In this document: positions 54,860 through 64,000 of the stretch, one piece after another
Layout of the letters: each line of letters begins with the position of its first letter
Numbering within the stretch: the first letter of the stretch is position 1
Program-made: the position numbers and the translations under genes
Notes under the pieces: model-generated
What the model saw: the letters and a program-made list of their open reading frames with translations, nothing else
Databases searched by the model: none
Told to the model about the DNA's origin: nothing
Assembly (NCBI RefSeq): GCF_001005825.1
Contig: NZ_LBHV01000008.1
Coordinates: 188,501-252,500, forward strand
DNA length: 64,000 nt
Direction of reading: 5' to 3'
Origin: Rhizobium sp. LC145
GTDB lineage: Bacteria; Pseudomonadota; Alphaproteobacteria; Rhizobiales; Rhizobiaceae

Positions 54860-55789
54860 TTAGGTCCAGCTGTCGAAGAAGCTGGTGCCTGCAGCCGCGC
54901 GCACGGCTTCTCCGGCCCGCCGGCCGAGCTTCTCGGCCTCGTCGCGCGAGCCTTCGACAGTTATCGCATGCTCCTGACGGCCATCCGGGGTCAGGATGAG
55001 GCCGGAAAATTTCAGTTGGTGGTCTTCGCAGACCGCATAACCTGCGATCGGCGTGCGACAGGAGCCATCGAGCGTCGCCAGGAAGGCACGCTCGCAGGAG
55101 ACCGCATCATAGGTCGGCTTGTCGTTGATCGCTTCGAGAAGCGCATTGATGCGGGTGTCGTCGATCCGGCTTTCGACACAGATCGCGCCCTGGGCCGGAG
55201 CCGGGGGGAAGTCCTCGGGGTCGAGCAGCTCGGTAACGACATCTTCCTTCTTCAGCCGCTTGAGGCCGGCAAAGGCGAGCAAGGTGCCATCCACCTGGCC
55301 TTCGCGAAGCTTGCGCAGACGGGTATCGACGAGGCCCCGGAACGTGATGACGTTGATATCCGGCCGGATGCGGCGGATCAGCGCCTGCCGGCGAAGGGAG
55401 GAGGAGCCGACCGTCGCGCCATCGGGAAGGGCGGTTAGCGTCGGCGCGGTGCGGCCGATGAAGGCGTCGCGAAAATCCTCTCGCGGCAGGTAGGCCGAAA
55501 GCTGCAGGCCATCCGGCAGTTTCGTCGGCATGTCCTTGGAGGAGTGTACGGCAAAATCGAGGTTGCCCGAAAGAAGCTGCTCCTCCAGCTCCTGTGTGAA
55601 AAGCCCTTTGCCGCCGATCTCGGCCAGCGATCGGTCGGTAATACGATCGCCGGCCGTCGACAGCACCACGATTTCGAACATTTCCTCCGGCATACCGTGC
55701 GCAGCCATCAGCCGCGCACGCGTTTCGGAAGCCTGGGCGAGTGCCAAAGGGCTGCCGCGCGTGCCGATCCGGAAAGGTTTTGTTTGCAT
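54860..55789 (-). CDS. hemC: Porphobilinogen deaminase
   Basis: Condenses four porphobilinogens into hydroxymethylbilane on a dipyrromethane cofactor. The 309-residue protein has [34 protein letters not shown] and the cofactor cysteine in [11 protein letters not shown] (Cys244). Start MQTKPF at 55789 is preceded by GGAATGA; MKRM at 55798 is possible. First gene of the minus-strand operon hemC–hemD–mic60–hemY–terB–amidotransferase, and divergent from tsaD, with 69 bp between. Confidence 0.96.
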   Translation of the reverse strand: MQTKPFRIGTRGSPLALAQASETRARLMAAHGMPEEMFEIVVLSTAGDRITDRSLAEIGGKGLFTQELEEQLLSGNLDFAVHSSKDMPTKLPDGLQLSAYLPREDFRDAFIGRTAPTLTALPDGATVGSSSLRRQALIRRIRPDINVITFRGLVDTRLRKLREGQVDGTLLAFAGLKRLKKEDVVTELLDPEDFPPAPAQGAICVESRIDDTRINALLEAINDKPTYDAVSCERAFLATLDGSCRTPIAGYAVCEDHQLKFSGLILTPDGRQEHAITVEGSRDEAEKLGRRAGEAVRAAAGTSFFDSWT

Positions 55790-55858
55790 CCGTTTCATTC
55801 CATTGTTACCGGAGCTTTCGTAGACCGGTTTGGCCGGCATCGCAATCAACGAGGGGGC

Positions 55859-56956
55859 ATGGCGACCTTTCTTCGCATCCTCGGCATCGAAACAAGCTGC
55901 GACGAAACCGCCGCGGCCGTTGTCGCACGCCATCCGGATGGCCGCGGCGAAATCCTTTCGGACGTGGTGCTTTCCCAGCTCGAGGAACACAGCGCCTATG
56001 GCGGCGTGGTGCCGGAAATCGCCGCCCGCGCCCATGTCGAGGCCCTGGATGGGTTGGTGGAAGAGGCGCTCCATAGAGCCGAGGTGTCGCTCGATGATAT
56101 CGATGCGGTCGCCGCGACCTCCGGGCCCGGCCTGATCGGCGGCCTGATCGTCGGATTGATGACGGCCAAGGCGCTCGCGCGCGCCGCCGGCAAGCCGTTG
56201 CTGGCGATAAATCATCTCGAGGGCCATGCGCTGACGGCGCGGCTGACGGATGGGCTCTCCTTTCCCTATCTCATGCTGCTGGTTTCCGGCGGCCATACCC
56301 AGCTCGTGTTGGTGCGCGGCGTCGGAGACTACGAGCGCTGGGGCACCACGATCGACGACGCCCTGGGCGAGGCTTTCGACAAGACGGCCAAGCTGCTCGG
56401 GCTTCCTTATCCGGGTGGCCCGGCGGTGGAGAAGGCGGCGCAGGTGGGTGACCCCGACCGGTTCTCTCTGCCACGACCGCTGGTCGGCGAAGCCAGACTA
56501 GACTTCTCCTTTTCCGGATTGAAGACGGCTGTCCGGCAGGCGGCGACCGAAATTGCTCCTCTGTCCGAGCAGGACGTCGCCGATATCTGCGCTTCGTTCC
56601 AGAAGGCGATCTCGCGCACGCTGAAAGATCGCATCGGCCGCAGTCTTTCCCGCTTCAAGGCGGAATTCATGAGCCTCGATGTCGAGCCGGCGTTGGTGGT
56701 TGCCGGCGGCGTTGCCGCCAACCAGGAGATCCGGCGCACGCTGCAGGCGCTCTGCCTGGAGCATGGATTTCGCTTTATTGCTCCACCGATGAGGCTCTGC
56801 ACCGACAATGCGGCGATGATCGCCTGGGCCGGCCTGGAAAGGCTGGCACAGGATTTTCCCGCTGATGCGCTCGATGTTCAGCCGCGATCGCGCTGGCCGC
56901 TCGACACTCACGCGAAAACTCTATTGGGATCGGGCAAGCGGGGTGCGAAGGCATGA
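55859..56956 (+). CDS. tsaD: tRNA t6A threonylcarbamoyltransferase TsaD
   Basis: Transfers the threonylcarbamoyl group to A37 of ANN-decoding tRNAs, working with TsaB and TsaE. The 365-residue ASKHA-fold protein has [15 protein letters not shown], metal ligands His119 and His123 in [17 protein letters not shown] and the C-terminal [10 protein letters not shown]. The start at 55859 is set by CGAGGGGGC; an open frame runs upstream. Its stop overlaps the gpsA start as ATGA. Its product is the substrate of MtaB (13388-14662). Confidence 0.96.
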   Translation: MATFLRILGIETSCDETAAAVVARHPDGRGEILSDVVLSQLEEHSAYGGVVPEIAARAHVEALDGLVEEALHRAEVSLDDIDAVAATSGPGLIGGLIVGLMTAKALARAAGKPLLAINHLEGHALTARLTDGLSFPYLMLLVSGGHTQLVLVRGVGDYERWGTTIDDALGEAFDKTAKLLGLPYPGGPAVEKAAQVGDPDRFSLPRPLVGEARLDFSFSGLKTAVRQAATEIAPLSEQDVADICASFQKAISRTLKDRIGRSLSRFKAEFMSLDVEPALVVAGGVAANQEIRRTLQALCLEHGFRFIAPPMRLCTDNAAMIAWAGLERLAQDFPADALDVQPRSRWPLDTHAKTLLGSGKRGAKA

Positions 56957-57942
56957 GCGCGGCTGAAAGGATCGTGGTGGTCGGTGCAGGCGCCTTCGGA
57001 ACTGCTCTTGCTGCCGTCGTCGCCCTTGAGAACAGATTTTCCGTGACGCTCATAGGACGAGACCCCGCACTGATGAGCGATCTGCGTGAGGATCGTGTGC
57101 ATGATGCAGCCCTGCCGGGGGTGCCCTTGCCTGATTCCCTTGAATTTTCCGCCGAGCCGGATGCGATCGAGGATGCGAGCATCGTGCTCTTCGCCATGCC
57201 TTCCCAGGCCCATGCGGACGCCGGCAAGCATTACGGTCCCTATCTCGGCAAGGACGCCGTGGTCGTCACCTGCGCCAAGGGGATCGACCGCGCCTCCGGC
57301 AAGCTTCTGACCGAAGTGCTGGAGAGCGAGCTGCCGGACCATCCCGTTACGGTGCTCTCCGGCCCCGGCTTTGCGGCGGATATCGCCCGCGGCCTGCCGA
57401 CGGCCATGTCGATCGCTGCGGAGGATTATGCTCTCGCGGAACGGCTGGCGCTTGCGCTCTCCAGCCGGACTTTCCGGCTTTATGCAGCAACGGACCGGAT
57501 CGGCGTCCAGCTCGGCGGCGCGCTCAAGAATGTGCTGGCGATCGCCTGCGGCATAGTCGAAGGGGCAGGCCTCGGCGATTCCGCCCGCGCGGCGCTGATT
57601 TCCCGCGGGCTTGCGGAAATGTCGCGGCTGGTGACGGCGATGGGCGGCAAGGCCGATACCGTGCGGGGGCTTTCCGGACTTGGCGATCTCGTGCTGACGG
57701 GAACCAGCCACCAGTCCCGCAACCTGCGTTTCGGCATAGCGCTCGGCAAGGGCGAGCCTGCGACCACCGCCGGCGGTCCATTGGTGGAAGGCGCCTTCGC
57801 CGCGTCGGTAGCGTCCCGGCTCGGGCAAACGTTCTCGGTCGAACTTCCGGTTACCGATGCGGTGGCGGCCATCATCGACGGCAGGCTTGATATCCGCACG
57901 GCGACGGAACAGTTGATGACCCGGCCGATCACCACCGAATAA
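56953..57942 (+). CDS. gpsA: Glycerol-3-phosphate dehydrogenase [NAD(P)+]
   Basis: Makes sn-glycerol-3-phosphate for phospholipid synthesis. The 329-residue protein has the Rossmann [10 protein letters not shown] motif, [12 protein letters not shown], the substrate LysLys region [11 protein letters not shown], and the catalytic [17 protein letters not shown] segment. The start overlaps the tsaD stop by 4 bp, so they are coupled, a conserved pairing in alphaproteobacteria. Confidence 0.96.
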   Translation: MSAAERIVVVGAGAFGTALAAVVALENRFSVTLIGRDPALMSDLREDRVHDAALPGVPLPDSLEFSAEPDAIEDASIVLFAMPSQAHADAGKHYGPYLGKDAVVVTCAKGIDRASGKLLTEVLESELPDHPVTVLSGPGFAADIARGLPTAMSIAAEDYALAERLALALSSRTFRLYAATDRIGVQLGGALKNVLAIACGIVEGAGLGDSARAALISRGLAEMSRLVTAMGGKADTVRGLSGLGDLVLTGTSHQSRNLRFGIALGKGEPATTAGGPLVEGAFAASVASRLGQTFSVELPVTDAVAAIIDGRLDIRTATEQLMTRPITTE

Positions 57943-57963
57943 AGGTTTTTCCAGGAGAAAGTG

Positions 57964-58257
57964 ATGCTGTTTGCCTTCCTATGCACCGACAAGCCCGGCC
58001 ATCTGAACGTGCGGATGGAGACCCGTCCCGCGCACTTGGAGCACCTGAACAAGCTGAATGCCGAAGGCACGCTGAAAATGGCCGGCCCGTTTCTCGACGA
58101 CGAGGGTAAGCCGAATGGCAGCCTGGTGATTGTCGAGGCGGAAGACATGGCTGCTGCCCGCGCGCTTGCTGAAGCGGATCCCTATTATCTCGCCGGGCTC
58201 TTCGAGAAGGTCGAGGTGAAGCCCTATAACTGGGTCTTCAACAAGCCGGCGGAGTGA
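57964..58257 (+). CDS. YciI-like protein
   Basis: Small ferredoxin-fold protein, 97 residues, of the YCII family. Motifs: FAFLCTDKPGHLNVRMETRPAHLEHLNK with the conserved His-Asp type pair, GPFLDDEGKPNGSLVIVEA, and ADPYYLAGLFEKVEVKPY. Relatives cleave or bind small ligands; no assignment here. AGGAGAAAG before ATG 57964 makes it the better start than the GTG at 57961. Follows gpsA by 21 bp. Confidence 0.88.
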   Translation: MLFAFLCTDKPGHLNVRMETRPAHLEHLNKLNAEGTLKMAGPFLDDEGKPNGSLVIVEAEDMAAARALAEADPYYLAGLFEKVEVKPYNWVFNKPAE

Positions 58258-58263
58258 GCTTCC

Positions 58264-58704
58264 ATGGCATATTGGCTTTATAAATCCGAACCCTCCACCT
58301 GGTCCTGGGAGCAGCAGAAGGCCAAGGGCGCGCAGGGTGAGGAATGGACCGGCGTGCGCAATTACCAGGCACGCAACAACATGCGCGCCATGAAGCTCGG
58401 AGACAAAGGCTTCTTCTATCATTCCAACGAAGGGTTGGAGATCGTCGGCATCGTAGAGGTTTGTGCCCTCAGCCATCCCGATTCCACGGCCAAGGACGAT
58501 CCAAGATGGGATTGCGTCGATATCCGCGCAGTCTGCGATCTGCCCAAGCCGGTCACGCTGAAGGATATCAAGACGAACCCGAAGTTCGAGAAGATGTCGC
58601 TCGTCACCTCCATGCGGCTTTCCGTGCAACCGGTAACGGAGGAGGAGTATTTCGAGATCTGCAGGCTGAGTGGTCTCGACAATCCGCCGCGATCGCCGGA
58701 CTGA
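58264..58704 (+). CDS. EVE domain-containing protein
   Basis: A 146-residue protein that is one EVE (PUA-like) domain, a fold that binds modified bases in RNA or DNA. Signature: YWLYKSEPSTWSW, WTGVRNYQARNNMRAMKLGDKGFFYHSN, and HPDSTAKDDPRWDCVDI. It follows the YciI gene by 6 bp. Human THYN1 is a relative. Specific target unknown. Confidence 0.92.
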   Translation: MAYWLYKSEPSTWSWEQQKAKGAQGEEWTGVRNYQARNNMRAMKLGDKGFFYHSNEGLEIVGIVEVCALSHPDSTAKDDPRWDCVDIRAVCDLPKPVTLKDIKTNPKFEKMSLVTSMRLSVQPVTEEEYFEICRLSGLDNPPRSPD

Positions 58705-58711
58705 CCGGCCG

Positions 58712-59356
58712 GTGAAGACCGATCCCCGCAGCTTCATTCTCGCCAATACGGATATAATGGCGCCGCCGCATGTGCCGGAAATCCGGCTGCATCTGGCAGC
58801 CGAGGCGCATGAGCTGTGGTCGAAAACGGAAGAGGAGCTTGAGCAGATCGGTCTGCCACCGCCCTTCTGGGCCTTCGCCTGGGCTGGCGGGCAGGGGCTC
58901 GCCCGCTACGTTCTCGATCACCCGGAGGCCGTTGCGGGCAGCCATGTGCTGGACTTTGCCACGGGTTCGGGACTGGTGGCGATCGCGGCGAAAATGGCCG
59001 GTGCTGCCCATGTCCTCGCGGCGGATATCGATCCGTGGGTGGCAAGCGCCGTGAAGCTCAACATCGCCGAGAATGGCGTGGAAGTCGACTTTACCGATCA
59101 CGACCTTGTTGGAAGTGAAATCGATGCCGACGTGATCCTCGCGGGCGACGTCTTCTACGATCGCGACTTTGCGGCCGATCTCGTGCCTTGGTTCGGCCGG
59201 CTGGCGGCGGAGGGAAAACTGGTGCTGATCGGTGACCCTGGCCGCAGCTATTGTCCCAGGGATCGACTGGAAGCATGCGCCGTCTATGAAGTGCCGGTCA
59301 CCCGTGCATTGGAAGACAGCGAAATCAAGAAAACCACCGTCTGGCGATTTATCTGA
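58712..59356 (+). CDS. Class I SAM-dependent methyltransferase (ETFβ-KMT-like)
   Basis: Methyltransferase of 214 residues with a seven-strand fold. The SAM motif is HVLDFATGSGLVAIAAKMAG, then AADIDPWVASAVKLNIAENG and a post-II DVILAGDVFYD motif, the pattern of the lysine methyltransferase family-16 group; ETFβ lysine methyltransferase and PrmA-like enzymes are the nearest that I recognise. The GTG at 58712 is the likely start because homology begins at FILANTDIM; its ribosome site is weak. It follows the EVE gene by 7 bp. Confidence 0.85.
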   Translation: MKTDPRSFILANTDIMAPPHVPEIRLHLAAEAHELWSKTEEELEQIGLPPPFWAFAWAGGQGLARYVLDHPEAVAGSHVLDFATGSGLVAIAAKMAGAAHVLAADIDPWVASAVKLNIAENGVEVDFTDHDLVGSEIDADVILAGDVFYDRDFAADLVPWFGRLAAEGKLVLIGDPGRSYCPRDRLEACAVYEVPVTRALEDSEIKKTTVWRFI

Positions 59357-59359
59357 CCG

Positions 59360-59731
59360 TCAGCGATCTCCGCGGATCACGCATACGCCCATCTCATAGG
59401 AGCAGGCGTTCCTCGGATTGAAGAGGCCGCCTGGCGGCTCGCTCTCGACATCGATCACCTTCGCCATGGGAGCCAGTTGCGGGCCGGAAATCCGATATTC
59501 GCGGATCGAACCGGCAACGCGGTCGAGATTGAATGCCCAGGACGAGCTGCTGAATGTTCCCACGCCGCGGATGCGCGACACCGGATTGGTGTAGCCGATC
59601 GAAGGCCGCCACTTCGCATGATAGCCGCCGTGGCGATGGCTGCTGTTGTAATCGCTGCTAAAAGCCGTGGATGCGGGCAGGGCAACAAGTATCGCCGCGA
59701 GCAGCGTGGATGTGATCTGAATCGGCGTCAT
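59360..59731 (-). CDS. Hypothetical secreted protein
   Basis: Unrecognised exported protein of 123 residues. It has a signal peptide (MTPIQITSTLLAAILVALPASTAFS), then HRHGGYHAKWRPSIGYTNPVSRIRGVGTFS and ends CSYEMGVCVIRGDR with two cysteines that may form a disulfide. GGAGG 5 bp before 59731 fixes the start; an upstream ATG at 59749 lacks a site. It is convergent with the methyltransferase gene, only 3 bp apart. No known domain was recognised. Confidence 0.7.
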   Translation of the reverse strand: MTPIQITSTLLAAILVALPASTAFSSDYNSSHRHGGYHAKWRPSIGYTNPVSRIRGVGTFSSSSWAFNLDRVAGSIREYRISGPQLAPMAKVIDVESEPPGGLFNPRNACSYEMGVCVIRGDR

Positions 59732-60031
59732 GCCGGCCTCCGAGCGCAAAAAGCTAACGAAAGGTTAACACGAAGTGCCGTCGAAAAGGTCCGGAAATCC
59801 GTCTCGATGCATTAACCTTTGGCGGATATGGTTAACGCCGACGTCGAAGATTGAGGCTTGCTTCCCGCAGAAAAAACACAATCGATTAAATTTGAAATCC
59901 GTTTGAATAGTGCTTGTCGTTGAGGATTTCGGGGATTAAACCACGCCGATGATGCAATGCACATTTCTTCGGCACAGTGCATTGCCGGGCGTTCTGCCCC
60001 TCGATACCGCATACGACGCCGCGAGGTTCTG
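59732..60031. other. Intergenic region upstream of sdhC (300 bp)
   Basis: AT-rich in the middle (59876-59945). It should hold the sdhCDAB promoter and the promoter of the secreted-protein gene. A possible sdh promoter is CTTGTC near 59913, with a 17-bp spacer and TTAAAC. A 9-bp inverted repeat (59954-59985) lies between it and sdhC. No small gene is evident. Confidence 0.45.
59954..59985. promoter_or_regulatory. Inverted repeat in the sdhC leader
   Basis: GCAATGCAC (59954-59962) and GTGCATTGC (59977-59985) are a perfect 9-bp inverted repeat around a 14-nt loop, 46 bp before the sdhC ATG. It is downstream of the likely promoter, so it could be an RNA hairpin or an operator. Confidence 0.5.
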
Positions 60032-60424
60032 ATGGCGAATGTGACAAACAACCGGCCCCTGTCGCCGCATCTTCAAATCTATAAGTTCATTCCCACCATG
60101 GCGATGTCGATCGTTCACCGTATTACCGGCGGTGCACTCTATTTCGGCACGATCCTGGTTGCTGCCTGGCTGATCGCAGCCGCTTCGGGCGAGGAATACT
60201 TCAATCAGGTCAATTGGCTGTTCGGCACGATCGTCGGCCAGATCATCCTGTTCGGCTACACCTGGGCGATCATCCATCACCTGCTCGGCGGATTGCGCCA
60301 CATCATGTGGGATCTCGGCTACGGCTTCGAGAAGGAGTTCTCGACCAAGCTCGCCAAGGCCAATCTCGTCGCTTCCATCGCGTTGACCATTCTGGTCTGG
60401 GCGGTCGTGCTTCTGGTCCGCTGA
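60032..60424 (+). CDS. sdhC: Succinate dehydrogenase cytochrome b556 subunit
   Basis: Heme-b membrane anchor of complex II, 130 residues. RPLSPHLQIYKFIPTMAMSIVHRITGG is the family signature, and HHLLGGLRHIMWDLG carries the heme and quinone-site histidines. Three membrane helices. GAGG before ATG 60032 fixes the start; an open frame runs further upstream. First gene of sdhCDAB, 12 bp ahead of sdhD. Confidence 0.96.
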   Translation: MANVTNNRPLSPHLQIYKFIPTMAMSIVHRITGGALYFGTILVAAWLIAAASGEEYFNQVNWLFGTIVGQIILFGYTWAIIHHLLGGLRHIMWDLGYGFEKEFSTKLAKANLVASIALTILVWAVVLLVR

Positions 60425-60436
60425 GGAGAATAGACC

Positions 60437-60817
60437 ATGGATATGCGTACTCCTCTCGGAAAGGTTCGCGGGCTGGGTTCGGCCAAGAGCGGCACCGATC
60501 ACTTTTGGAAAGTCCGGACGACTTCGGTCGCCCTCGTTCCCCTCATCCTCTTCTATATCGTTTTCCTGATCATGCATGTCGGCAAGCCCTATGCGGACGT
60601 GGTCGGCGCGCTTGCCAATCCCTTCGTTGCGACGATCAATGCGCTGACCATCATCGCCAGCATCGTGCACATGCGCCTCGGCATGGAAGAGATCATTCAG
60701 GACTATGTTCACTCGGAAGGCATGAAGCTTGCGGCCCTCGTCCTCAATGCCTTCTTTTCCCTTCTTGTCGGCGGGCTCTGTCTTTTCGCCGTCCTGAAAA
60801 TCGCATTCGCAGGATAA
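60437..60817 (+). CDS. sdhD: Succinate dehydrogenase membrane anchor subunit
   Basis: Second membrane anchor of complex II, 126 residues with three helices. [22 protein letters not shown] is the N-terminus, and [21 protein letters not shown] holds the conserved His, Asp and Tyr near the quinone. GAGGAG precedes the ATG. It lies 7 bp before sdhA. Confidence 0.95.
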   Translation: MDMRTPLGKVRGLGSAKSGTDHFWKVRTTSVALVPLILFYIVFLIMHVGKPYADVVGALANPFVATINALTIIASIVHMRLGMEEIIQDYVHSEGMKLAALVLNAFFSLLVGGLCLFAVLKIAFAG

Positions 60818-60824
60818 TCCGGTC

Positions 60825-62666
60825 ATGGCATCGATTTCTCCCATCGCCCAGAACGGCAAGGCCTATACCTATGTCGATCACTCCTATGATGTGATCGTCG
60901 TCGGCGCGGGCGGCGCGGGTCTTCGCGCCACGCTCGGCATGGCCGAGCAGGGGTTCAAGACCGCCTGCATCACCAAGGTCTTCCCGACCCGCTCCCACAC
61001 TGTCGCGGCACAGGGCGGTATCGCCGCCTCGCTGCAGAACATGACGCCGGACAGCTGGCAGTGGCACCTCTACGACACAGTCAAGGGTTCCGACTGGCTC
61101 GGCGACGTGGACGCCATGCAGTACATGGTCATGGAAGCGCCGAAGGCCGTCTACGAGCTCGAGCATTACGGCGTACCCTTTTCCCGTAATGAAGAGGGCA
61201 AGATCTACCAGCGCCCGTTCGGCGGCCACATGCAGAATTTCGGCGCCGGCCCGCCGGTGCAGCGCACCTGCGCCGCCGCAGACCGCACCGGTCACGCCAT
61301 CCTGCACACGCTCTATGGCCAGTCGCTCAGGAACAATGCGGAATTCTTCATCGAATATTTCGCGCTCGATCTGATCATGTCGGACGACGGCCGCTGCACC
61401 GGCGTCGTCGCATGGTGTCTGGACGACGGCACGATCCATCGCTTCGCCGCCAAGATGGTGGTGCTGGCGACCGGCGGCTACGGCCGGGCCTATTTCTCGG
61501 CAACGTCTGCCCATACCTGCACGGGCGACGGCGGCGGCATGATCGCGCGCGCCGGCCTGCCGCTCCAGGACATGGAGTTCGTGCAGTTCCACCCGACCGG
61601 CATCTATGGCTCGGGCTGTCTCATCACGGAAGGCGCGCGCGGCGAAGGCGGCTATCTCGTCAACTCAGAGGGCGAGCGCTTCATGGAGCGTTATGCGCCC
61701 TCCGCCAAGGATCTTGCCTCGCGCGACGTCGTCTCACGCTGCATGACGCTGGAAATCCGTGAGGGTCGTGGCGTCGGCAAGAACAAGGACCATATCTTCC
61801 TGCATCTCGACCATCTCGATCCGGCGGTTCTGCATGAGCGCCTGCCGGGCATTTCCGAGAGCGCCAAGATTTTCGCAGGCGTCGACGTGACCCGCGAGCC
61901 GATCCCGGTCCTGCCGACCGTCCACTATAATATGGGCGGCATCCCCACCAACTATTGGGGCGAGGTGCTGAATGCCGATAGCGCTAATCCAGAACGCATC
62001 GCGCCCGGCCTGATGGCTGTTGGCGAAGCAGGCTGCGCTTCGGTCCATGGTGCGAACCGCCTCGGCTCCAATTCGCTGATCGATCTCGTGGTCTTCGGCC
62101 GCGCCGCGGCGATCCGTGCCGGCCAAGTTATCGACCGTGCGGCGCCTATCCCGGCGCTCGACATTACCGCCTGCGACAAGATCATGGATCGTTTTGACGG
62201 TTTGAGAAATGCCAAGGGCGGCACGCCGACGGCGGTGCTGCGCGACAAGATGCAGCGCGCCATGCAGGAAGACGCGGCCGTGTTCCGCACCCAGGAATCG
62301 CTGGAATCCGGCTGCCGCCGTCTTTCCGAAATCTGGGGCGAGATGAAGGACGTTCAGGTTACCGACCGTTCGATGATCTGGAACTCGGACCTCGTCGAGA
62401 CGCTCGAACTCGAAAACCTGATGGCGAACGCCATCGCCACGGTCTACGGCGCGGAAGCCCGCAAGGAAAGCCGTGGCAGCCACGCCCGCGAGGACTATAC
62501 GTCCGGTCCGTTCGGCGGTCGCGACGACGAGAACTGGCGCAAGCATACGCTCGCATGGGTAAGCGAGGCGGGCGACGTGAAGCTCGACTACCGCCCCGTC
62601 CATACGGAGCTCATCGCAGACGGCATCGATCCGCACAAGATCGAGCCGAAGGCTCGCGTCTACTGA
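60825..62666 (+). CDS. sdhA: Succinate dehydrogenase flavoprotein subunit
   Basis: Catalytic subunit of complex II with covalently bound FAD, oxidising succinate to fumarate on the cytoplasmic face. The 613-residue protein has the dinucleotide motif [11 protein letters not shown], flavinylation His58 in [10 protein letters not shown], substrate-binding TGDGGGM and [11 protein letters not shown], and the C-terminal DVKLDYRPV. Full length and intact. Confidence 0.98.
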   Translation: MASISPIAQNGKAYTYVDHSYDVIVVGAGGAGLRATLGMAEQGFKTACITKVFPTRSHTVAAQGGIAASLQNMTPDSWQWHLYDTVKGSDWLGDVDAMQYMVMEAPKAVYELEHYGVPFSRNEEGKIYQRPFGGHMQNFGAGPPVQRTCAAADRTGHAILHTLYGQSLRNNAEFFIEYFALDLIMSDDGRCTGVVAWCLDDGTIHRFAAKMVVLATGGYGRAYFSATSAHTCTGDGGGMIARAGLPLQDMEFVQFHPTGIYGSGCLITEGARGEGGYLVNSEGERFMERYAPSAKDLASRDVVSRCMTLEIREGRGVGKNKDHIFLHLDHLDPAVLHERLPGISESAKIFAGVDVTREPIPVLPTVHYNMGGIPTNYWGEVLNADSANPERIAPGLMAVGEAGCASVHGANRLGSNSLIDLVVFGRAAAIRAGQVIDRAAPIPALDITACDKIMDRFDGLRNAKGGTPTAVLRDKMQRAMQEDAAVFRTQESLESGCRRLSEIWGEMKDVQVTDRSMIWNSDLVETLELENLMANAIATVYGAEARKESRGSHAREDYTSGPFGGRDDENWRKHTLAWVSEAGDVKLDYRPVHTELIADGIDPHKIEPKARVY

Positions 62667-62684
62667 TCTCAAGGAACCTGCAAT

Positions 62685-63464
62685 ATGGTTGAACTCGCTC
62701 TCCCCAAGAACTCTCAGATGACCGAAGGCAAGGTCTGGCCGAAGCCGGAAGGTGCCAAGAACGTCCGGGAGTACCGCGTCTACCGCTGGAATCCGGACGA
62801 CGGCCAGAACCCGCGCATCGATACCTATTATATCGATGTCGACGATTGCGGCCCGATGATCCTCGACGGTCTGCTCTACATCAAGAACAAGATCGACCCG
62901 ACCTTGACGCTGCGCCGCTCCTGCCGCGAAGGCATCTGCGGCTCCTGCGCCATGAATATCGACGGCACCAATACGCTGGCCTGCACCAAGGGCATGGACG
63001 ACGTGAAGGGCGCGGTGAAGGTCTATCCGCTGCCGCATATGCCGGTGGTGAAAGACCTCGTCCCGGATCTCACCAATTTCTATGCGCAGCACCGCTCGAT
63101 CGAGCCCTGGCTCAAGACGGTTTCGCCGCCGCCCGCCAAGGAATGGAAGCAGAGCCACGAGGACCGCCTGAAGCTCGATGGTCTCTACGAGTGCATTCTC
63201 TGCGCCTGCTGCTCGACCTCCTGTCCTAGCTACTGGTGGAACGGCGACCGTTATCTCGGTCCGGCCGTTCTGCTGCAGGCCTATCGCTGGCTGATCGACA
63301 GCCGCGACGAAGCCAAGGGCGAGCGCCTCGACAATCTCGAAGACCCCTTCCGCCTCTATCGCTGCCATACGATCATGAACTGCGCGCAGGCTTGCCCGAA
63401 GGGTCTGAACCCGGCCAAGGCGATCGCCGAAATCAAGAAGATGATGGTCGAGCGCCGCGTATAA
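62685..63464 (+). CDS. sdhB: Succinate dehydrogenase iron-sulfur subunit
   Basis: Electron-transfer subunit of complex II, 259 residues, with [2Fe-2S], [4Fe-4S] and [3Fe-4S] clusters. Ligand motifs are [31 protein letters not shown] and [17 protein letters not shown], in order. AAGGAAC precedes the ATG at 62685. Last gene of the operon; a terminator follows. Confidence 0.98.
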   Translation: MVELALPKNSQMTEGKVWPKPEGAKNVREYRVYRWNPDDGQNPRIDTYYIDVDDCGPMILDGLLYIKNKIDPTLTLRRSCREGICGSCAMNIDGTNTLACTKGMDDVKGAVKVYPLPHMPVVKDLVPDLTNFYAQHRSIEPWLKTVSPPPAKEWKQSHEDRLKLDGLYECILCACCSTSCPSYWWNGDRYLGPAVLLQAYRWLIDSRDEAKGERLDNLEDPFRLYRCHTIMNCAQACPKGLNPAKAIAEIKKMMVERRV

Positions 63465-63495
63465 CGGTTGCGACCATCGTGTTCATAGCCATGAG

Positions 63496-63533
63496 ACTCG
63501 TCGCTGCCTTCCCGGCGGCGGCGAGTTTTTTTT
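63496..63533 (+). terminator. Terminator after sdhB
   Basis: ACTCGTCGCTGCC (63496-63508) pairs with GGCGGCGGCGAGT (to 63525, two wobbles) and is followed by a T-run of about eight, 32 bp past the sdhB stop. Confidence 0.9.
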
Positions 63534-63683
63534 AAATGCTGTACGAAATCGGAGCAGATGCCGGAATGACGCAATCGCGGCGAATTTTCCGGTACGACTT
63601 GATTAACCAAAGCGGTTTACGATAATTCGGTCTCAATTCAGGGGCATTCGCGGCGGGTACCAACTGAAACGCGGGAGTATGTG

Positions 63684-64000
63684 ATGCAGTTCAGATATGT
63701 GGCGACGGGTCTTGTCATTGCGCTATCGCTGGCCGGTTGCCAAAGGACCTCCTTTAATCCTTCCAGCAATCTGCCGTCCCCGCCGCCTCTCCAGGCGCAG
63801 CCGGTTCCGTCGGTTCAGTCCAATTCCCTTCCGGCTCCCGGAGCAGCCAATCCATCGCAGTTCCCATCCGCGCCTACCGCTTCGCCGGAAATGGCCGCCG
63901 CCGCACAGACGGGGACGCCGCCGGCGAGCGCGCTCGATGTGACGAAGGAATCCATGGTCGGTAGCTGGCGCGTCGCGAATGCAGGTTCGAACTGCGACAT
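63684..64000 (+). CDS. Omp19/Inh-type lipoprotein (3' end outside window)
   Basis: Lipoprotein related to Brucella Omp19 and the AprI/Inh protease-inhibitor family; 105 residues visible, truncated by the window end. The signal peptide [19 protein letters not shown] has a lipobox LAGC with the lipidated cysteine. A Pro/Ala/Ser-rich linker follows, then the start of the inhibitor domain at [23 protein letters not shown] precedes the ATG. Likely outer-membrane anchored. Confidence 0.85.
   Translation, partial: MQFRYVATGLVIALSLAGCQRTSFNPSSNLPSPPPLQAQPVPSVQSNSLPAPGAANPSQFPSAPTASPEMAAAAQTGTPPASALDVTKESMVGSWRVANAGSNCD

Noticed and set aside
61734..63368. A 544-codon open frame antisense to sdhA and sdhB
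   Set aside because: Same shadow effect opposite two certain genes; no ribosome site or domain supports it. Similar antisense frames occur opposite typA (44679-46271) and dapF (12357-13361).
1..64000. CRISPR arrays, prophage, insertion sequences, toxin–antitoxin pairs, tRNA or rRNA genes
   Set aside because: I scanned for regularly spaced repeats, transposase or integrase motifs, small paired genes and tRNA T-loop patterns and found nothing that stands up.

Overview
The window is GC-rich, densely packed chromosomal core DNA from an alphaproteobacterium, most likely a member of the Rhizobiales and probably the Rhizobiaceae. Supporting signs are the ffh–chorismate mutase–rpsP–rimM–trmD run, the dapF–mtaB–ftsY–yciB operon, an IalB-like secreted protein, an Omp19-like lipoprotein, DUF2585 and DUF2794 proteins, an alphaproteobacterial Mic60 homologue inside the hem operon, and an interspersed palindrome of a kind I remember from rhizobia. 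I see no prophage, insertion sequence, CRISPR array, rRNA or tRNA gene. Nearly every stretch is explained by ordinary housekeeping genes.

Layout. 1-1562: end of a polar amino-acid ABC operon. 1702-8546: ribosomal and SRP genes on the minus strand (rplS, trmD, rimM, rpsP, chorismate mutase, ffh), with two plus-strand membrane transporters placed between trmD and rplS. 8782-12270: an NTF2-like protein, a Tat-exported metallo-beta-lactamase-fold protein and an aberrant EF-G-like GTPase. 12474-17540: lysine/peptidoglycan (dapF), tRNA modification (mtaB), SRP receptor (ftsY) and two membrane proteins. 17541-20419: cytochrome c maturation genes ccmABCDG. 20681-25825: aconitase, a TauE/SafE protein and two small conserved proteins. 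25880-30841: a Bax-inhibitor-1 protein with a structured leader, and the divergent tesA / ABC exporter unit.

30907-37478: small RNA- and cofactor-processing enzymes, rlmN and a three-gene ABC importer of unknown substrate. 37538-42248: LysE exporter, SDR, argG, and a MarR-controlled drug exporter. 42477-47887: M3 peptidase, typA, an acetyltransferase and pyrophosphatase. 47889-55789: YggT/DUF167, an MFS protein, and a six-gene minus-strand operon hemC–hemD–mic60–hemY–terB–amidotransferase. 55859-59731: tsaD, gpsA and small proteins. 60032-63464: succinate dehydrogenase sdhCDAB. The window ends inside an Omp19-like lipoprotein gene.

Several themes recur. Co-translational membrane targeting is complete on the protein side (Ffh and FtsY). 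The t6A/ms2t6A pathway at A37 of tRNA is represented by TsaD and MtaB. Respiration is represented by Ccm, heme synthesis, aconitase and SDH. The most unusual signals are regulatory or structural rather than a new gene system: two inverted copies of a palindromic repeat translated in frame inside ftsY; an ffh leader with a terminator-like hairpin and a competing stem; a structured BI-1 leader that also contains a 29-codon open frame; an EF-G paralogue lacking the switch I motif and catalytic histidine; and several clean palindromes in promoter regions. I did not find convincing evidence for a wholly new multi-gene system.
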